Shown here one piece after another: positions 54,632 to 63,611 of a stretch of 64,000 nucleotides of DNA. The notes under the pieces were generated by a model that saw only the letters and a program-made list of their open reading frames with translations, ran no database searches and was not told the origin of the DNA. Source of the stretch: Sphingobium sp. Ant17 (lineage in GTDB: Bacteria; Pseudomonadota; Alphaproteobacteria; Sphingomonadales; Sphingomonadaceae); the NCBI RefSeq assembly GCF_000588875.1, contig NZ_JEMV01000011.1, positions 34,062 to 98,061 on the forward strand, written 5' to 3'. The translations under genes and the position numbers were made by a program. Within the stretch, counting starts at the first letter, position 1. Each line of letters starts with the position of its first letter.

Positions 54632-55873
54632 TCAGCTATCGCCAGGCGTGACCCAAATGCTGTGCGAATCGATTTGCAATTTCGTGATGGCCCGCACCGC
54701 TTCGCCGCGCGCCTCGATCTCGGCGCGCTGTGCATCATGCGCCTGCCGACGCGCGTACAGCATGTCAGAAAGATCGACGGCTCCGAGCAATTGACCCCGC
54801 TGTGTTCTGGCGGCTGCCGCTAGGCTGCTGTCTGCGGCGTCGGCCATGCCACGCCACACGTCCATGCGTGTGCGAGCGTTCGAAAGGTCGGCATCGGCTG
54901 TCGCTTCGACCATGCGTTGGACGTTGGACAGATCGAACCGCGCGGCATTGGCTTCTGCGCTTGCCTGCTCGGCAGCTGCCCTGCGATATCCGCCGCCCAG
55001 AGGTATGGAGGCAACAAGACCTGCGCCGCGTTCCATGCCGCTGCGCTCGCTAAACAGCCGAACGCCGAAAGTGGGGTCGGCGATGCGATCTGCACGGACG
55101 CGTTGCGACACAATGCCAAGCCGCTGCGCCTCGCGGTCCGCGGCACGAATCTCATGACTGCGTTCGATAACCAACGCTCGCATAGTCGCCAGCGGTTGGG
55201 CTGGGAGTTCGGGCGCGCCCAGGACGGGTGGTTCGACAGGCAGGGGCAGGTCGGGGAAGGTCGCGGCCAACATGGCCCGTGCCTGCTCCCGATTAGCGAG
55301 CGATCCCGCGGCTTGTCCGCGCGCCTGCGCCAGGGCAGCGTTCGCCTGGTCGATGTCGAGATCGGCCGCATCGCGCAGCTGGCGCCGGCGGTGCACCGCC
55401 TGAACCGACGTTTCCAGCACGCTCACCGTTCCCATGTCGTTGCGATGTAGAGCGGCCGCAGTCAGCCAGTCATACCATAGCGCGGACAGCGTCAGCGCGG
55501 CCTGGTGACGGACATCCTCAGCGCGGTTTTCGGCGACTTCAATGCCCAGCGCGCCTGCCTTTCGATCGAGCGCGGCCTTACCCGGCAGGCGGAATGCGCG
55601 CCCGATCGTAGTATCGAACTCATCATAACCACCTTCGCGATCCACCGTCCGGCGGATGTAGCTGCCGGTCACCGTCACCTCATGCGGGCCACGACGGAGC
55701 ATATCATCCTGCGCCTTGGCCGCGCCAACGCGCTCACCAGCGGCCGAAACTGTCGGGTGATTGTCGAGGATTGCGATCACCTGCGCCTCCGGCGGCAGGT
55801 CTGCGCGCTGCGCGAACACGGCGACAGGGGTCAGGCAGGTAAAGGCGGCCAGAGCTAGGGTGATGGCTTTCAT
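54632..55873 (-). CDS. TolC-family outer-membrane factor of the efflux operon
   Basis: The 413-residue protein has a signal peptide (ALAAFTCLTPVAVFA) and long coiled-coil-forming helices in two repeats of the outer-membrane-factor fold (ADLDIDQANAALAQARGQAA, then FGVRLFSERSGMERGAGLVA). It would form the outer-membrane tunnel of the RND pump. Its start overlaps the DUF3240 stop by four bases. Confidence 0.88.
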   Translation of the reverse strand: MKAITLALAAFTCLTPVAVFAQRADLPPEAQVIAILDNHPTVSAAGERVGAAKAQDDMLRRGPHEVTVTGSYIRRTVDREGGYDEFDTTIGRAFRLPGKAALDRKAGALGIEVAENRAEDVRHQAALTLSALWYDWLTAAALHRNDMGTVSVLETSVQAVHRRRQLRDAADLDIDQANAALAQARGQAAGSLANREQARAMLAATFPDLPLPVEPPVLGAPELPAQPLATMRALVIERSHEIRAADREAQRLGIVSQRVRADRIADPTFGVRLFSERSGMERGAGLVASIPLGGGYRRAAAEQASAEANAARFDLSNVQRMVEATADADLSNARTRMDVWRGMADAADSSLAAAARTQRGQLLGAVDLSDMLYARRQAHDAQRAEIEARGEAVRAITKLQIDSHSIWVTPGDS

Positions 55874-56169
55874 ACTATTCTTCCTCGCGCCATGACGGGT
55901 GTCTGATACCAGCGCACCGGAGATCGGCGTTTCGCCTTGCCAATGGCCTCCAAAATGGCATCGATTGCGGTAGCAAGCTCGACGAGCTCGATTGCTGATC
56001 GCTTCAACGTGGCGGTGACCTGTTCAGAGGTTTTTGCATCGCCGAAATCGCGGCCGTGAACAGTCTCGGCACGAACGTGAAGGGGCACGCGGGTGGTGGC
56101 GCGGATCGCCTCGATCAGCGTTTCCGTATCGCCGGCAGCGCAGTGGATGGTGAGCAGGACTTCAGTCAT
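55870..56169 (-). CDS. DUF3240-family protein in the efflux operon
   Basis: The 99-residue protein has the DUF3240 pattern: MTEVLLTIHCAAGDTETLIE at the start and VRWYQTPVMARGRI at the end, seen next to heavy-metal RND genes. It has a ferredoxin-like outline suited to PII-like or metal-binding roles, but no clear ligand. It overlaps the pump gene by 8 bases and the outer-membrane-factor gene by 4. Confidence 0.78.
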   Translation of the reverse strand: MTEVLLTIHCAAGDTETLIEAIRATTRVPLHVRAETVHGRDFGDAKTSEQVTATLKRSAIELVELATAIDAILEAIGKAKRRSPVRWYQTPVMARGRIV

Positions 56170-59100
56170 TTGCGGCCTCCTCGCGGCCTTCGCCGAAGCG
56201 CTCGAACAGGATTGGCAGCAGGACCAACGTCAACAGTGTCGAGGTGATCAGTCCGCCGATCACCACAATCGCGAGCGGCTTCTGGATCTCGGAGCCAGGG
56301 CCGCTCGCGAATAGCAGGGGGACCAGGCCGAAGGCGGTGATGCTCGCCGTCATCAGAACGGGTCGGAGCCGCCGTTCCGCGCCAAGCCGCACCGCATCGG
56401 CAAGGGTTGCGCCCTCCTCCCGCAATTGCCGGAAATACGCGACGAGCACGAGGCCGTTGAGGACGGCAATACCAAGCAGCGCGATGAAGCCGACCGAAGC
56501 AGGCACCGAGAGATACTCGCCTGATGCCCAGAGCGACACGAGGCCGCCGACCATAGCGAAAGGAATGTTGAGCAGGATGATCACGGAGGCGCGCAGCGAC
56601 CGCAGCGTCGCCAGAAGGACGAAGAAAATCAGCAGCAGGGCGATGGGAATGACCAGCATCAGCCGGGCGGATGCACGCTGCTGGTTCTCGAACTGGCCGC
56701 CCCACACGACATGATAGCCGGCGGGCAGCGTGACCTTCGCCGCCACGGCCGCCTTGGCCTCATCGACATAACCGACCAGATCGCGGCCTGAGACGAAGGC
56801 CTGAACCAGAGCAAAGCGCGAGCCATTCTCATGATCCAGCTTCACTGGTCCCTGGGTGCGCTCGACCCGTGCCATATCGCTGACCCGCGCCAGCGTGCCG
56901 CCGGGGGTGCGCAGTTGCAGGTCGGCAAAACGGGCGGGATCGGCGCGGAGGCTTTCATCGCCGCGGATCAGGATCGGAATGCGCTTCTGGCCTTCCGCAA
57001 CGATGCCGGCATGAACGCCTTCGACCTGCGCGCGCAGCATGTCCTGCATCTCTGCTACCGGCATACCGAACCGGCCAGCGGCGGCGCGATCGATGTTGAG
57101 TTGCAGATAGTCGACCCGGTCGTTCGCCACGGTCATGACTTCCGACGCGCCGCGCACGCCAGACAGGGTCCGCTGCACCCGGCCAGCGAGATCGGAAAGC
57201 GTGGCGCTGTCCGGTCCGAAGATCTTGACCGCGAGATCACCGCGTGCGCCGGTCAGCATTTCCGAGACCCGCATCTCGATCGGCTGGGTGAAGCTTGGCT
57301 GGATGCCGGGCATGCCGGCCAGCGCCTTGCGCATTTGGGCAAGAACGAACTCCTTGTCGCCGCGCCAGTCCGAGCGTGGCTTCAGTCGCACGAAGCTGTC
57401 GGTTTCGTTGGGGCCCATGGGATCGAGACCGATCTCGTCAGAGCCGACCCGAGCGATTACGTCCTGTACCTCTGGCACCGTGAGCAACGCCCGCTGCACC
57501 GCCTTGTCGTTCTCGACCGACTGCGCGAGATTGATCGAGGGAAGCTTGGTCAACTGGACGATCACCGACCCCTCATCCATTGTCGGCATGAAGGCTTTGC
57601 CGACCGCACCATAGGCGATGGCGGCGATCACAAGGCCTGCAGCGGAGAGCGCATAGACCAGTCGTTTGCGGTCGAACGCTGCGGTCAGCAGCGCGTGATA
57701 GCGGGGCGCGAGCTTCCGCATGATCCAGGGCTCGCCATGATGGCCGCTCTTAAGGCCGAACGAGGCGAGAACGGGCACGAGCGTCAGGGCGAGCAACAGC
57801 GAGCCCGCCAGCGCGAACACGATCGTCAGGGCGACGGGCGCGAACAATTTGCCTTCCAGGCCTTGCAGCGCCAGCAGCGGCAGGAAGACGAGGGCAATGA
57901 TGATGATGCCCGCCGACACCGGGACGACGACATCGCTGGTGGCACGAAAGATGAGGTTGAGGCGTGGATGGCCTTGCTCCTGCTCGTGACCCAGCCGCTC
58001 GACGACATTCTCGACGACCACGACGGCGCCATCGACGAGCATCCCGATCGCGATAGCCAGCCCCCCCAGGCTCATCAGATTGGCCGACAAGCCCATGCCC
58101 TGCATGAAGAGGAAGGTGATGAGCGCAGCCATTGGCAGCGTTACCGCGACGATGGCGGCCGCCCGCCAGTCTCCCAGGAACAGGATCAGCAGGACGACGA
58201 CGAGGATCGTGGCCTCCAGAAGGGCTTCCTCCACCGTACCGACTGCATGGCTGATGAGGTCCGACCGATCGTAAAACACGTCGATATGAGTCCCGGCAGG
58301 CAGGCCTTTTTCGACCTCGGTAAGGCGGGCGTGCACGCCGTCGACGACTTGCCGGGCATCGGCGCCGCGCAGGGCGATGACCAACCCTTCGACCGCTTCA
58401 TCCCGCCCATTCTTGCTGACCGCGCCATAGCGGGTGAGACTGCCGCTGCTTATCGTCGCCACGTCGGAAAGGCGAACGATGCGACCGTCACGGCTAGCGA
58501 TCACCAGAGACTGCAAATCCTCGACCGACTGGATCGCGCCTACGGCACGGACAATGAGCGATTCCTCACCTGACGTCAGGCGACCGGCTCCGTCGTTGCG
58601 GTTGCCGCTCTCGATGGCGGTGCGCAGGTCGGTAATCGACAATTTCGCGCTGGCGAGGGCTATCGGGTCGGGACGCACTTCAAAGGTGCGGACAAAGCCG
58701 CCCAGCGCGTTGACGTCAGCGACGCCGGGTACGGTGCGCAAGGCAGGACGGATCGTCCAGTCAAGCAGTTCGCGCTTCTGCTGGAGCGTTTGCGGCCCCT
58801 CGATCGTGAACATATAGACGTCGGACAGCGGCGTTGAGATGGGTGCCAGGCCACCGCTAACCGAGGCTGGCATGTCACCCAGAACGCCGGTCAGTCGCTC
58901 CGACACTTGCTGGCGTGCCCAGTAGATGTCTGTGCCATCGACGAAATCGATCGTGATGTCGGCAATCGCATATTTGGCGGTCGAGCGCAGGATCGCCTGT
59001 TTGGGGATGCCGAGCATCTCCATCTCGATCGGCGCGATGACGCGGCTCTCGACTTCTTCAGGCGTCATGCCGGGCGCCTTGAGGATCAGCTTGACCTGGG

Positions 59101-59233
59101 TCTGCGCGATATTGGGATAGGCATCGACCGGCAGCGTGACAAAGGCCCATGCGCCGAGACCGGCCACGACGATGGACAGGGCGATGACCAGCAGGCGATA
59201 GGAAAGTGCCTGCGCGACGAGGGACCGCAGCAT
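56162..59233 (-). CDS. Heavy-metal efflux RND pump (CzcA/CusA family)
   Basis: The 1023-residue inner-membrane proton antiporter. It has the RND signatures (ALSIVVAGLGAWAFVTLPVD; EVESRVIAPIEMEMLG; and the transmembrane-4 motif AIGMLVDGAVVVVENV with the proton-relay Asp) and the second repeat with PFAMVGGLVSLWASG. The TM4 motif shows the DGA...VEN type of cation pumps, but the metal cannot be named from it. Its start overlaps the adaptor stop by one base. Confidence 0.92.
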   Translation of the reverse strand: MLRSLVAQALSYRLLVIALSIVVAGLGAWAFVTLPVDAYPNIAQTQVKLILKAPGMTPEEVESRVIAPIEMEMLGIPKQAILRSTAKYAIADITIDFVDGTDIYWARQQVSERLTGVLGDMPASVSGGLAPISTPLSDVYMFTIEGPQTLQQKRELLDWTIRPALRTVPGVADVNALGGFVRTFEVRPDPIALASAKLSITDLRTAIESGNRNDGAGRLTSGEESLIVRAVGAIQSVEDLQSLVIASRDGRIVRLSDVATISSGSLTRYGAVSKNGRDEAVEGLVIALRGADARQVVDGVHARLTEVEKGLPAGTHIDVFYDRSDLISHAVGTVEEALLEATILVVVLLILFLGDWRAAAIVAVTLPMAALITFLFMQGMGLSANLMSLGGLAIAIGMLVDGAVVVVENVVERLGHEQEQGHPRLNLIFRATSDVVVPVSAGIIIIALVFLPLLALQGLEGKLFAPVALTIVFALAGSLLLALTLVPVLASFGLKSGHHGEPWIMRKLAPRYHALLTAAFDRKRLVYALSAAGLVIAAIAYGAVGKAFMPTMDEGSVIVQLTKLPSINLAQSVENDKAVQRALLTVPEVQDVIARVGSDEIGLDPMGPNETDSFVRLKPRSDWRGDKEFVLAQMRKALAGMPGIQPSFTQPIEMRVSEMLTGARGDLAVKIFGPDSATLSDLAGRVQRTLSGVRGASEVMTVANDRVDYLQLNIDRAAAGRFGMPVAEMQDMLRAQVEGVHAGIVAEGQKRIPILIRGDESLRADPARFADLQLRTPGGTLARVSDMARVERTQGPVKLDHENGSRFALVQAFVSGRDLVGYVDEAKAAVAAKVTLPAGYHVVWGGQFENQQRASARLMLVIPIALLLIFFVLLATLRSLRASVIILLNIPFAMVGGLVSLWASGEYLSVPASVGFIALLGIAVLNGLVLVAYFRQLREEGATLADAVRLGAERRLRPVLMTASITAFGLVPLLFASGPGSEIQKPLAIVVIGGLITSTLLTLVLLPILFERFGEGREEAAND

Positions 59234-60344
59234 CAGCGTGCCTGCGCCAGCGCCTTGAGCGCGCTCGTGCCGACGGTGACGACGCGCTCTCCGGGGCGGA
59301 TGCCGGATAGTAGAAGGGTCATGCCGCCATTGGAACCACCGGAAGCGACTTTGCGTGGTGCAAAGCCGTTGGCAGTAGAGACAAATACTATGTCGTTGCC
59401 ATCGAGGTTGGTGACGGCGGATGACGGAACGCTGACCGCCCCGGCCGGGGCGGGGCCGAAGACCGAGATGCTGGTCGCGCGACCGGCGATGACGGCTGAC
59501 CCGGCCGGCAAGGTCGCCTTTAGCATAGCAGACCGGGTTGCCGGATCGACTGTCGTTCCAACGGCAGTCACCGTGCCGCGCAAGGTGCCAAGGCGAATCG
59601 ACATGCCGGGGTGGACCGTCCCCACAAGGCGTTCGGGAAGTTGTGCCTCCACTTCATAGCGATCGACGGCATCGATGACATAGGGCGCGGTGGTGCCATC
59701 GACGGGACTGCCAGCCTGGATGGTCGCGCCGGTTACCCGGCCTGCGATCGGGGCAACCAGCGTGTAGGTGCCGCTGCCACCATGTCCGTTGACCAACCGC
59801 AGGATGCGCGATTTTTCGGCGACATCCGCACGCGCTTCCATGGCCAGGGCGCGCGCCTCGTCGGCACGGGCGCAGCGATGATTCCCTCGCGGTCAAGCTG
59901 GGAGAGGCGACCGGCGTTAGACTGGGCCACACCCAGTCGCGCGCCCGCACGCGTCAGATCGCCGCTCAGGCTCAAGACATCGCGGCTCGAGATTACCGCC
60001 AATGCCTGACCCCGGCGCACGCTGTCGCCTTCTACGACCATCGTTCGCATTACGACGCCGGGGAGGGATGCCGCGACTGCGACCCGTGCGCCTGGCGGTG
60101 GCGCAATCATCGCGGGGAGATCGGCAAGGGGTGCCTCGGTAGCCGATAGAGCGGCCTGAACCAGGATACCCAATTGCCGTGCCTGTGCTGCCGGGACGGC
60201 CAGGATAGCCTGACCCTTTTGCGTCGAAGCGGCGCGGGGTGGCGGGGCATCAGGTGGCGCAGGCGTATGATTCAGCCAGAAAAGCCCGCTCACAAGAGCA
60301 ACTGCTAAAGCGCCGCCAACGGCATATGTCTGTCGTCTATCCAT
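59233..60344 (-). pseudogene. Periplasmic adaptor of the RND pump (CusB/CzcB type), frameshifted
   Basis: The membrane-fusion protein has an N-terminal signal/anchor (AVGGALAVALVSGLFWLN). A first frame carries the hairpin start (VVEGDSVRRGQALAVISSRD) and a second carries the lipoyl and barrel domains (YTLVAPIAGRVTGATIQAG, then GMSIRLGTLRGTVTAVGTTV). One base added to the GGG run at 59868-59870 joins them into 370 residues (1112+1 is divisible by 3). It is the first gene of the efflux operon and probably follows the promoter at 60345-60420. Confidence 0.86.
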
Positions 60345-60420
60345 GACTCCCGGCTAGCCGGGAGTTCTGACGAAGACCTGACAGCCGATCCCGCCAACGC
60401 TCCTCCCGAAGTTTACGGTA

Positions 60421-61563
60421 TCAGGCCTGACGGCTTGGTGAACGATCGATCAGGCGCCGATAGACGTGCACGACCTTTTGCGATTCTGCGTCCCAGGAAT
60501 AGGTCAGGCTCTTACGTCGGGCGCTCTTGCCCATGGCGCGACGCAGCGACCCATCCTCCGTCAAATTTGTAATGGCGTTCACATAGGCATTGATGTCGGT
60601 CGGTGGGCAGATGATGCCGTCTTCCCCACAGCTAATGATGCTTCTCGCATTCTGGGCGTCGGCGCTCACGACCGGCACGCCGCAGGCCATTGCTTCAAGG
60701 ATGACATTCCCGAAAGTCTCCGTGGTGCTCGGGCTGAGCATGATGTCCGCGCTCGCGATGGCGCTCGACAGCGCGGAACCGGAAAGATGTCCGGTAAAGA
60801 CTGCTCCGGGAAGAGCCTCAAATGCATCGGCTGCGGGTCCCGCACCGACGATCAGCGGACGGATCAAGCGATTTCGTTTCTGAAGCTCTCGTGTGGCCGC
60901 CACGAAAGTTGCCAGTCCCTTTTCAACGACCAGACGGCCCAGAAACAAGATGGCGACCTCGTTGTCGGCTATCCCCTTGTCGCGCCGCCACGCCATATCG
61001 CGCCGATCGGGATGAAAATGGTCCGAATCGACACCGCGGCTCCAGACATCTGCATGACGATCGCCGCGCATGGCCGCCAGATCATCGACCAGTGCCCTGG
61101 TGGGGGCAAGAACATGATCGCTACGCCGGTAGAACCGCCGCAAATGGGCCTCCAGCGCCGGGCGGGCCCAGTCCAGGCCGTAATAGGATAGATAGGTTTC
61201 GAAGCGGGTATGCATACTCGCAACGATCGGAACGCCCAGACGCTTGGCGAAACTCTGCGCCCGCACCCCGAGAATATCCGGTGTTGACACATGGACAAGG
61301 TCGGGCCGAAACTTAGTGATGTCGGCACGGATGGACTGCGGGATGCCGAGCGCCAGGCGAAATTCCTTGCGGACGGGCAGCGCAACCGAGGGCACCGGGA
61401 CAAGCGTACCTGCCGGTTCGAAAGCTGGTGTGTCAGTTACCGGGGAATAGACTTGCACCGAGCATCCGGCATTCTTCTCAAGATAGCGAACGAGAATGTT
61501 GAGTGCCTGGTTCGCACCTTCCTTCAGATAATTATAATTGCCTGAAAACAACGCAATCCGCAC
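60421..61563 (-). CDS. Glycosyltransferase family 4
   Basis: The 380-residue protein starts at a GTG at 61563. The GT-B fold is shown by SGNYNYLKEGANQ at the N-terminus, HVSTPDILG, and the donor-binding EX7E motif in STTETFGNVILEAMACG. GT4 enzymes transfer sugars from nucleotide donors, here probably to a lipid carrier or glycolipid. It is the last gene of ferritin-like, GtrA, GT4. Confidence 0.88.
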   Translation of the reverse strand: MRIALFSGNYNYLKEGANQALNILVRYLEKNAGCSVQVYSPVTDTPAFEPAGTLVPVPSVALPVRKEFRLALGIPQSIRADITKFRPDLVHVSTPDILGVRAQSFAKRLGVPIVASMHTRFETYLSYYGLDWARPALEAHLRRFYRRSDHVLAPTRALVDDLAAMRGDRHADVWSRGVDSDHFHPDRRDMAWRRDKGIADNEVAILFLGRLVVEKGLATFVAATRELQKRNRLIRPLIVGAGPAADAFEALPGAVFTGHLSGSALSSAIASADIMLSPSTTETFGNVILEAMACGVPVVSADAQNARSIISCGEDGIICPPTDINAYVNAITNLTEDGSLRRAMGKSARRKSLTYSWDAESQKVVHVYRRLIDRSPSRQA

Positions 61564-61566
61564 GGT

Positions 61567-62034
61567 CTAAACCTGCCGAAAATTGAAGACGGCGTTGAGG
61601 ATGAACACCATCAAGCCTGCGAACAGGGAAACAATTATCCGGGCAACGAGGTAGTTAACGTCACTCCATTTTAGAAGGAGCCCGTAGAGACCTGTCGTGA
61701 GGAGCAAACCGACGCCGGAATTGACGAGAAACAGGATATAGCCTGTTCGCAGATCCCGATCGGTCCCTTTGAAAATCCAGGAACGGCCGAGAATATAGTG
61801 CAAGGAGTTGGCGATTACGAATCCAACGCCGGCCGCAAATATCTTATTTACCCCCGCAAACTTAACTAAAATCCAGAGGACGAGAAGGCCCACTGCGAAG
61901 ACAGAGCAACTGACAATTGTGTTACGTACCAGCATTCCTCCGACGCGCCGAGAGATCAGTCGGGCCAGAACGCTGCCATCTGAACGGGGTGCATTGGGGG
62001 AAGGCGATCCTTGTGCCGGCTGCCCGCTGGTCAT
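61567..62034 (-). CDS. GtrA-family membrane protein
   Basis: The 155-residue protein has four transmembrane helices and the GtrA pattern (GFVIANSLHYILGRSWIF, then FILNAVFNFR). GtrA proteins are thought to flip lipid-linked sugars across the membrane. It overlaps the ferritin-like gene by four bases and precedes the glycosyltransferase by 3 bases, matching that role. Confidence 0.88.
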   Translation of the reverse strand: MTSGQPAQGSPSPNAPRSDGSVLARLISRRVGGMLVRNTIVSCSVFAVGLLVLWILVKFAGVNKIFAAGVGFVIANSLHYILGRSWIFKGTDRDLRTGYILFLVNSGVGLLLTTGLYGLLLKWSDVNYLVARIIVSLFAGLMVFILNAVFNFRQV

Positions 62035-62717
62035 GAAACCGGCATGAGCCGCGCGGTTGCATCAGGACTCTTTTGGTCCGCCGCGTCGGCCCATTGCGTA
62101 CATCGGACTGCCCAAGGGTTGAGAAATAAAAATGGTAGCTTGATGAACAGAAGTTCGGCGTGGATGAAGCTGTCGATTGCACGCTCCCACCACCGGACAT
62201 CGCGTTTGGCATGCGCCTCAAGCCATTCGTCATAAGGGGACCAGTGACTCGGCTCGTCGCGATGGATGACCTTGAAAATCCTTGTCAGGACAGGGTCGGA
62301 CAAGATTAGGCGATTTGCGAGCAATATCTCTACATGCCTGAAGCCGCGTTTTTCGGTCAACGAGATCACGCGGCATAGGCGTTCGAACATCGCAGTGCTG
62401 CTCACGACCTGTTGCGTATGAAGCCGTGCGATCGGCCTTTGAAACATGATTTCGACGAATCGATCAATATGGCCAAACGACCGATCAACCCGCAGGGGCA
62501 TCACGCCCCTGCGCTCGAACCATCGACGAAACATCAGATAATGCTTTCTCTCGTCGGCGCGGTGACGTTCGATCCGCGCAATCAGTTTGAAGTCGTCGGG
62601 GGATCGATCGCGAACCGCCTCGATCACTCGATCAATGGCTGTGTAGCCGCGATGTTCGTTATAGATATATATGCTGCCGACCACGTCGAGATATCGGCGG
62701 CTGAACCATTCGAGCAT
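62031..62717 (-). CDS. Ferritin-like domain protein
   Basis: The 228-residue protein has di-iron-type helices: IERHRADERKHYLMFRRWFE (Glu and ExxH) and VIHRDEPSHWSPYDEWLEAH. I chose the ATG at 62717 because GGAG lies 6 bases upstream; ATG codons at 62729 and 62747 are in frame but have no ribosome-binding site. It leads an operon with GtrA and the glycosyltransferase. Coupling a ferritin-like enzyme with sugar-lipid genes suggests an oxidation or hydroxylation of a lipid-linked substrate, but that is inference. Confidence 0.7.
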   Translation of the reverse strand: MLEWFSRRYLDVVGSIYIYNEHRGYTAIDRVIEAVRDRSPDDFKLIARIERHRADERKHYLMFRRWFERRGVMPLRVDRSFGHIDRFVEIMFQRPIARLHTQQVVSSTAMFERLCRVISLTEKRGFRHVEILLANRLILSDPVLTRIFKVIHRDEPSHWSPYDEWLEAHAKRDVRWWERAIDSFIHAELLFIKLPFLFLNPWAVRCTQWADAADQKSPDATARLMPVS

Positions 62718-62821
62718 TAAATTCTCCATGCTGCCAGACGCGGGCATGGCCGTGTGTCAACGGCGGTCGGATTCCAGGCCAGCGTGGCGGAGTAAAAGCA
62801 GGCCATTGATGGGGCGCTGTG

Positions 62822-62863
62822 AAGATATGCAAAGGGCCCCGATCGGGGCCCTTTGCATATCTT
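62822..62863. repeat. Perfect 42-bp palindrome next to istB
   Basis: Each 21-base arm is the exact reverse complement of the other (arms AAGATATGCAAAGGGCCCCGA and its complement), with no loop. It lies 15 bases after the istB stop, where the right end of the insertion sequence is expected. It could be a bidirectional terminator, or two IS ends joined head to head. Confidence 0.7.
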
Positions 62864-62878
62864 GGCCGTGATCGGGGA

Positions 62879-63420
62879 TCAGGGGGCTGTAATTTCGCCG
62901 GTGTCCGGGTCGACGACAGGGGTGGCCTGTTTTTGCTCCGCCCCGGCAGCACGGCGGCGGGCGGACTGCTTGAGACGGTAGCTGTCGCCGTTCATGGCCA
63001 GGATGCTGACGTGGTGCGTGAGCCGATCGAGCAGCGCGCCGGTGAGCCGCTCGGATCCCAGGACCTGCGTCCAGTCCTCGAACGGCAGGTTGGATGTGAC
63101 GATCGTCGATCCACGCTCATAGCGCTGCGAGAATGTCTCGAACAGCAGTTCGGCGCCCGTGGGGGAGAGCGGCACATAGCCCAGTTCATCGACGATGAGC
63201 AGCTTCACCGCCGCCAGCTCGCGCTGCATTTTGAGCAGCCGCTTTTCGTCTCTTGCCTCCATCAACTGGTTGACCAGAGCGGCAGCGGTCGTGAACGCGA
63301 CGGTGAAGCCTTTCTGGCAGGCCGCCAGTCCCAGGGCGAGCGCCACATGGGTTTTGCCCGTGCCACTGTTACCCAGCGCAATGATATTTTCCCGCCGCAG
63401 GATATATTCGGGGTCAGTAC
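62879..63420 (-). pseudogene. istB: IS21-family ATP-binding helper IstB, 5'-truncated
   Basis: The C-terminal 170 or so residues of IstB remain. Walker A (ALGNSGTGKTHVALALG, about 63385-63340), Walker B (LLIVDELGYVPLSPTG) and TIVTSNLPFEDW are clear. The N-terminal third and the istA transposase are absent: the frame leaves IstB-like sequence near 63420, where other mobile DNA begins. The fragment is non-functional. Confidence 0.82.
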
Positions 63421-63611
63421 ATAGAACGGACCCAGATATACGCTAAGCGCCGACAGCCCCGCTCAGGTGTCGGCAAACACCTGTTTGTCGTGCATTCGGT
63501 GGATCGTACGCATCCGGTGTGGACCGCAGGCGCGCAGCATTTTTGAGGTAAGACCTCATAGGAGTATCGCTACCGATATTCCTGTGAGATCGGGTTTACG
63601 CTGCTGGCAAA
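63421..63611. other. Junction and IS-end DNA between istB and IS66 tnpC
   Basis: No gene is supportable. The stretch follows the istB break and precedes the IS66-type tnpC stop, so it probably holds the terminal part of the IS66-family element. The sequence just after the break (TACGCTAAGCGCC, about 63431) could be its end repeat, but I could not confirm the matching copy. Confidence 0.4.

Noticed and set aside
56831..58573. Long + strand open frame of 580 residues opposite the RND pump gene
   Set aside because: It is the antisense of the efflux pump in GC-rich DNA and shows no motif or start signal.
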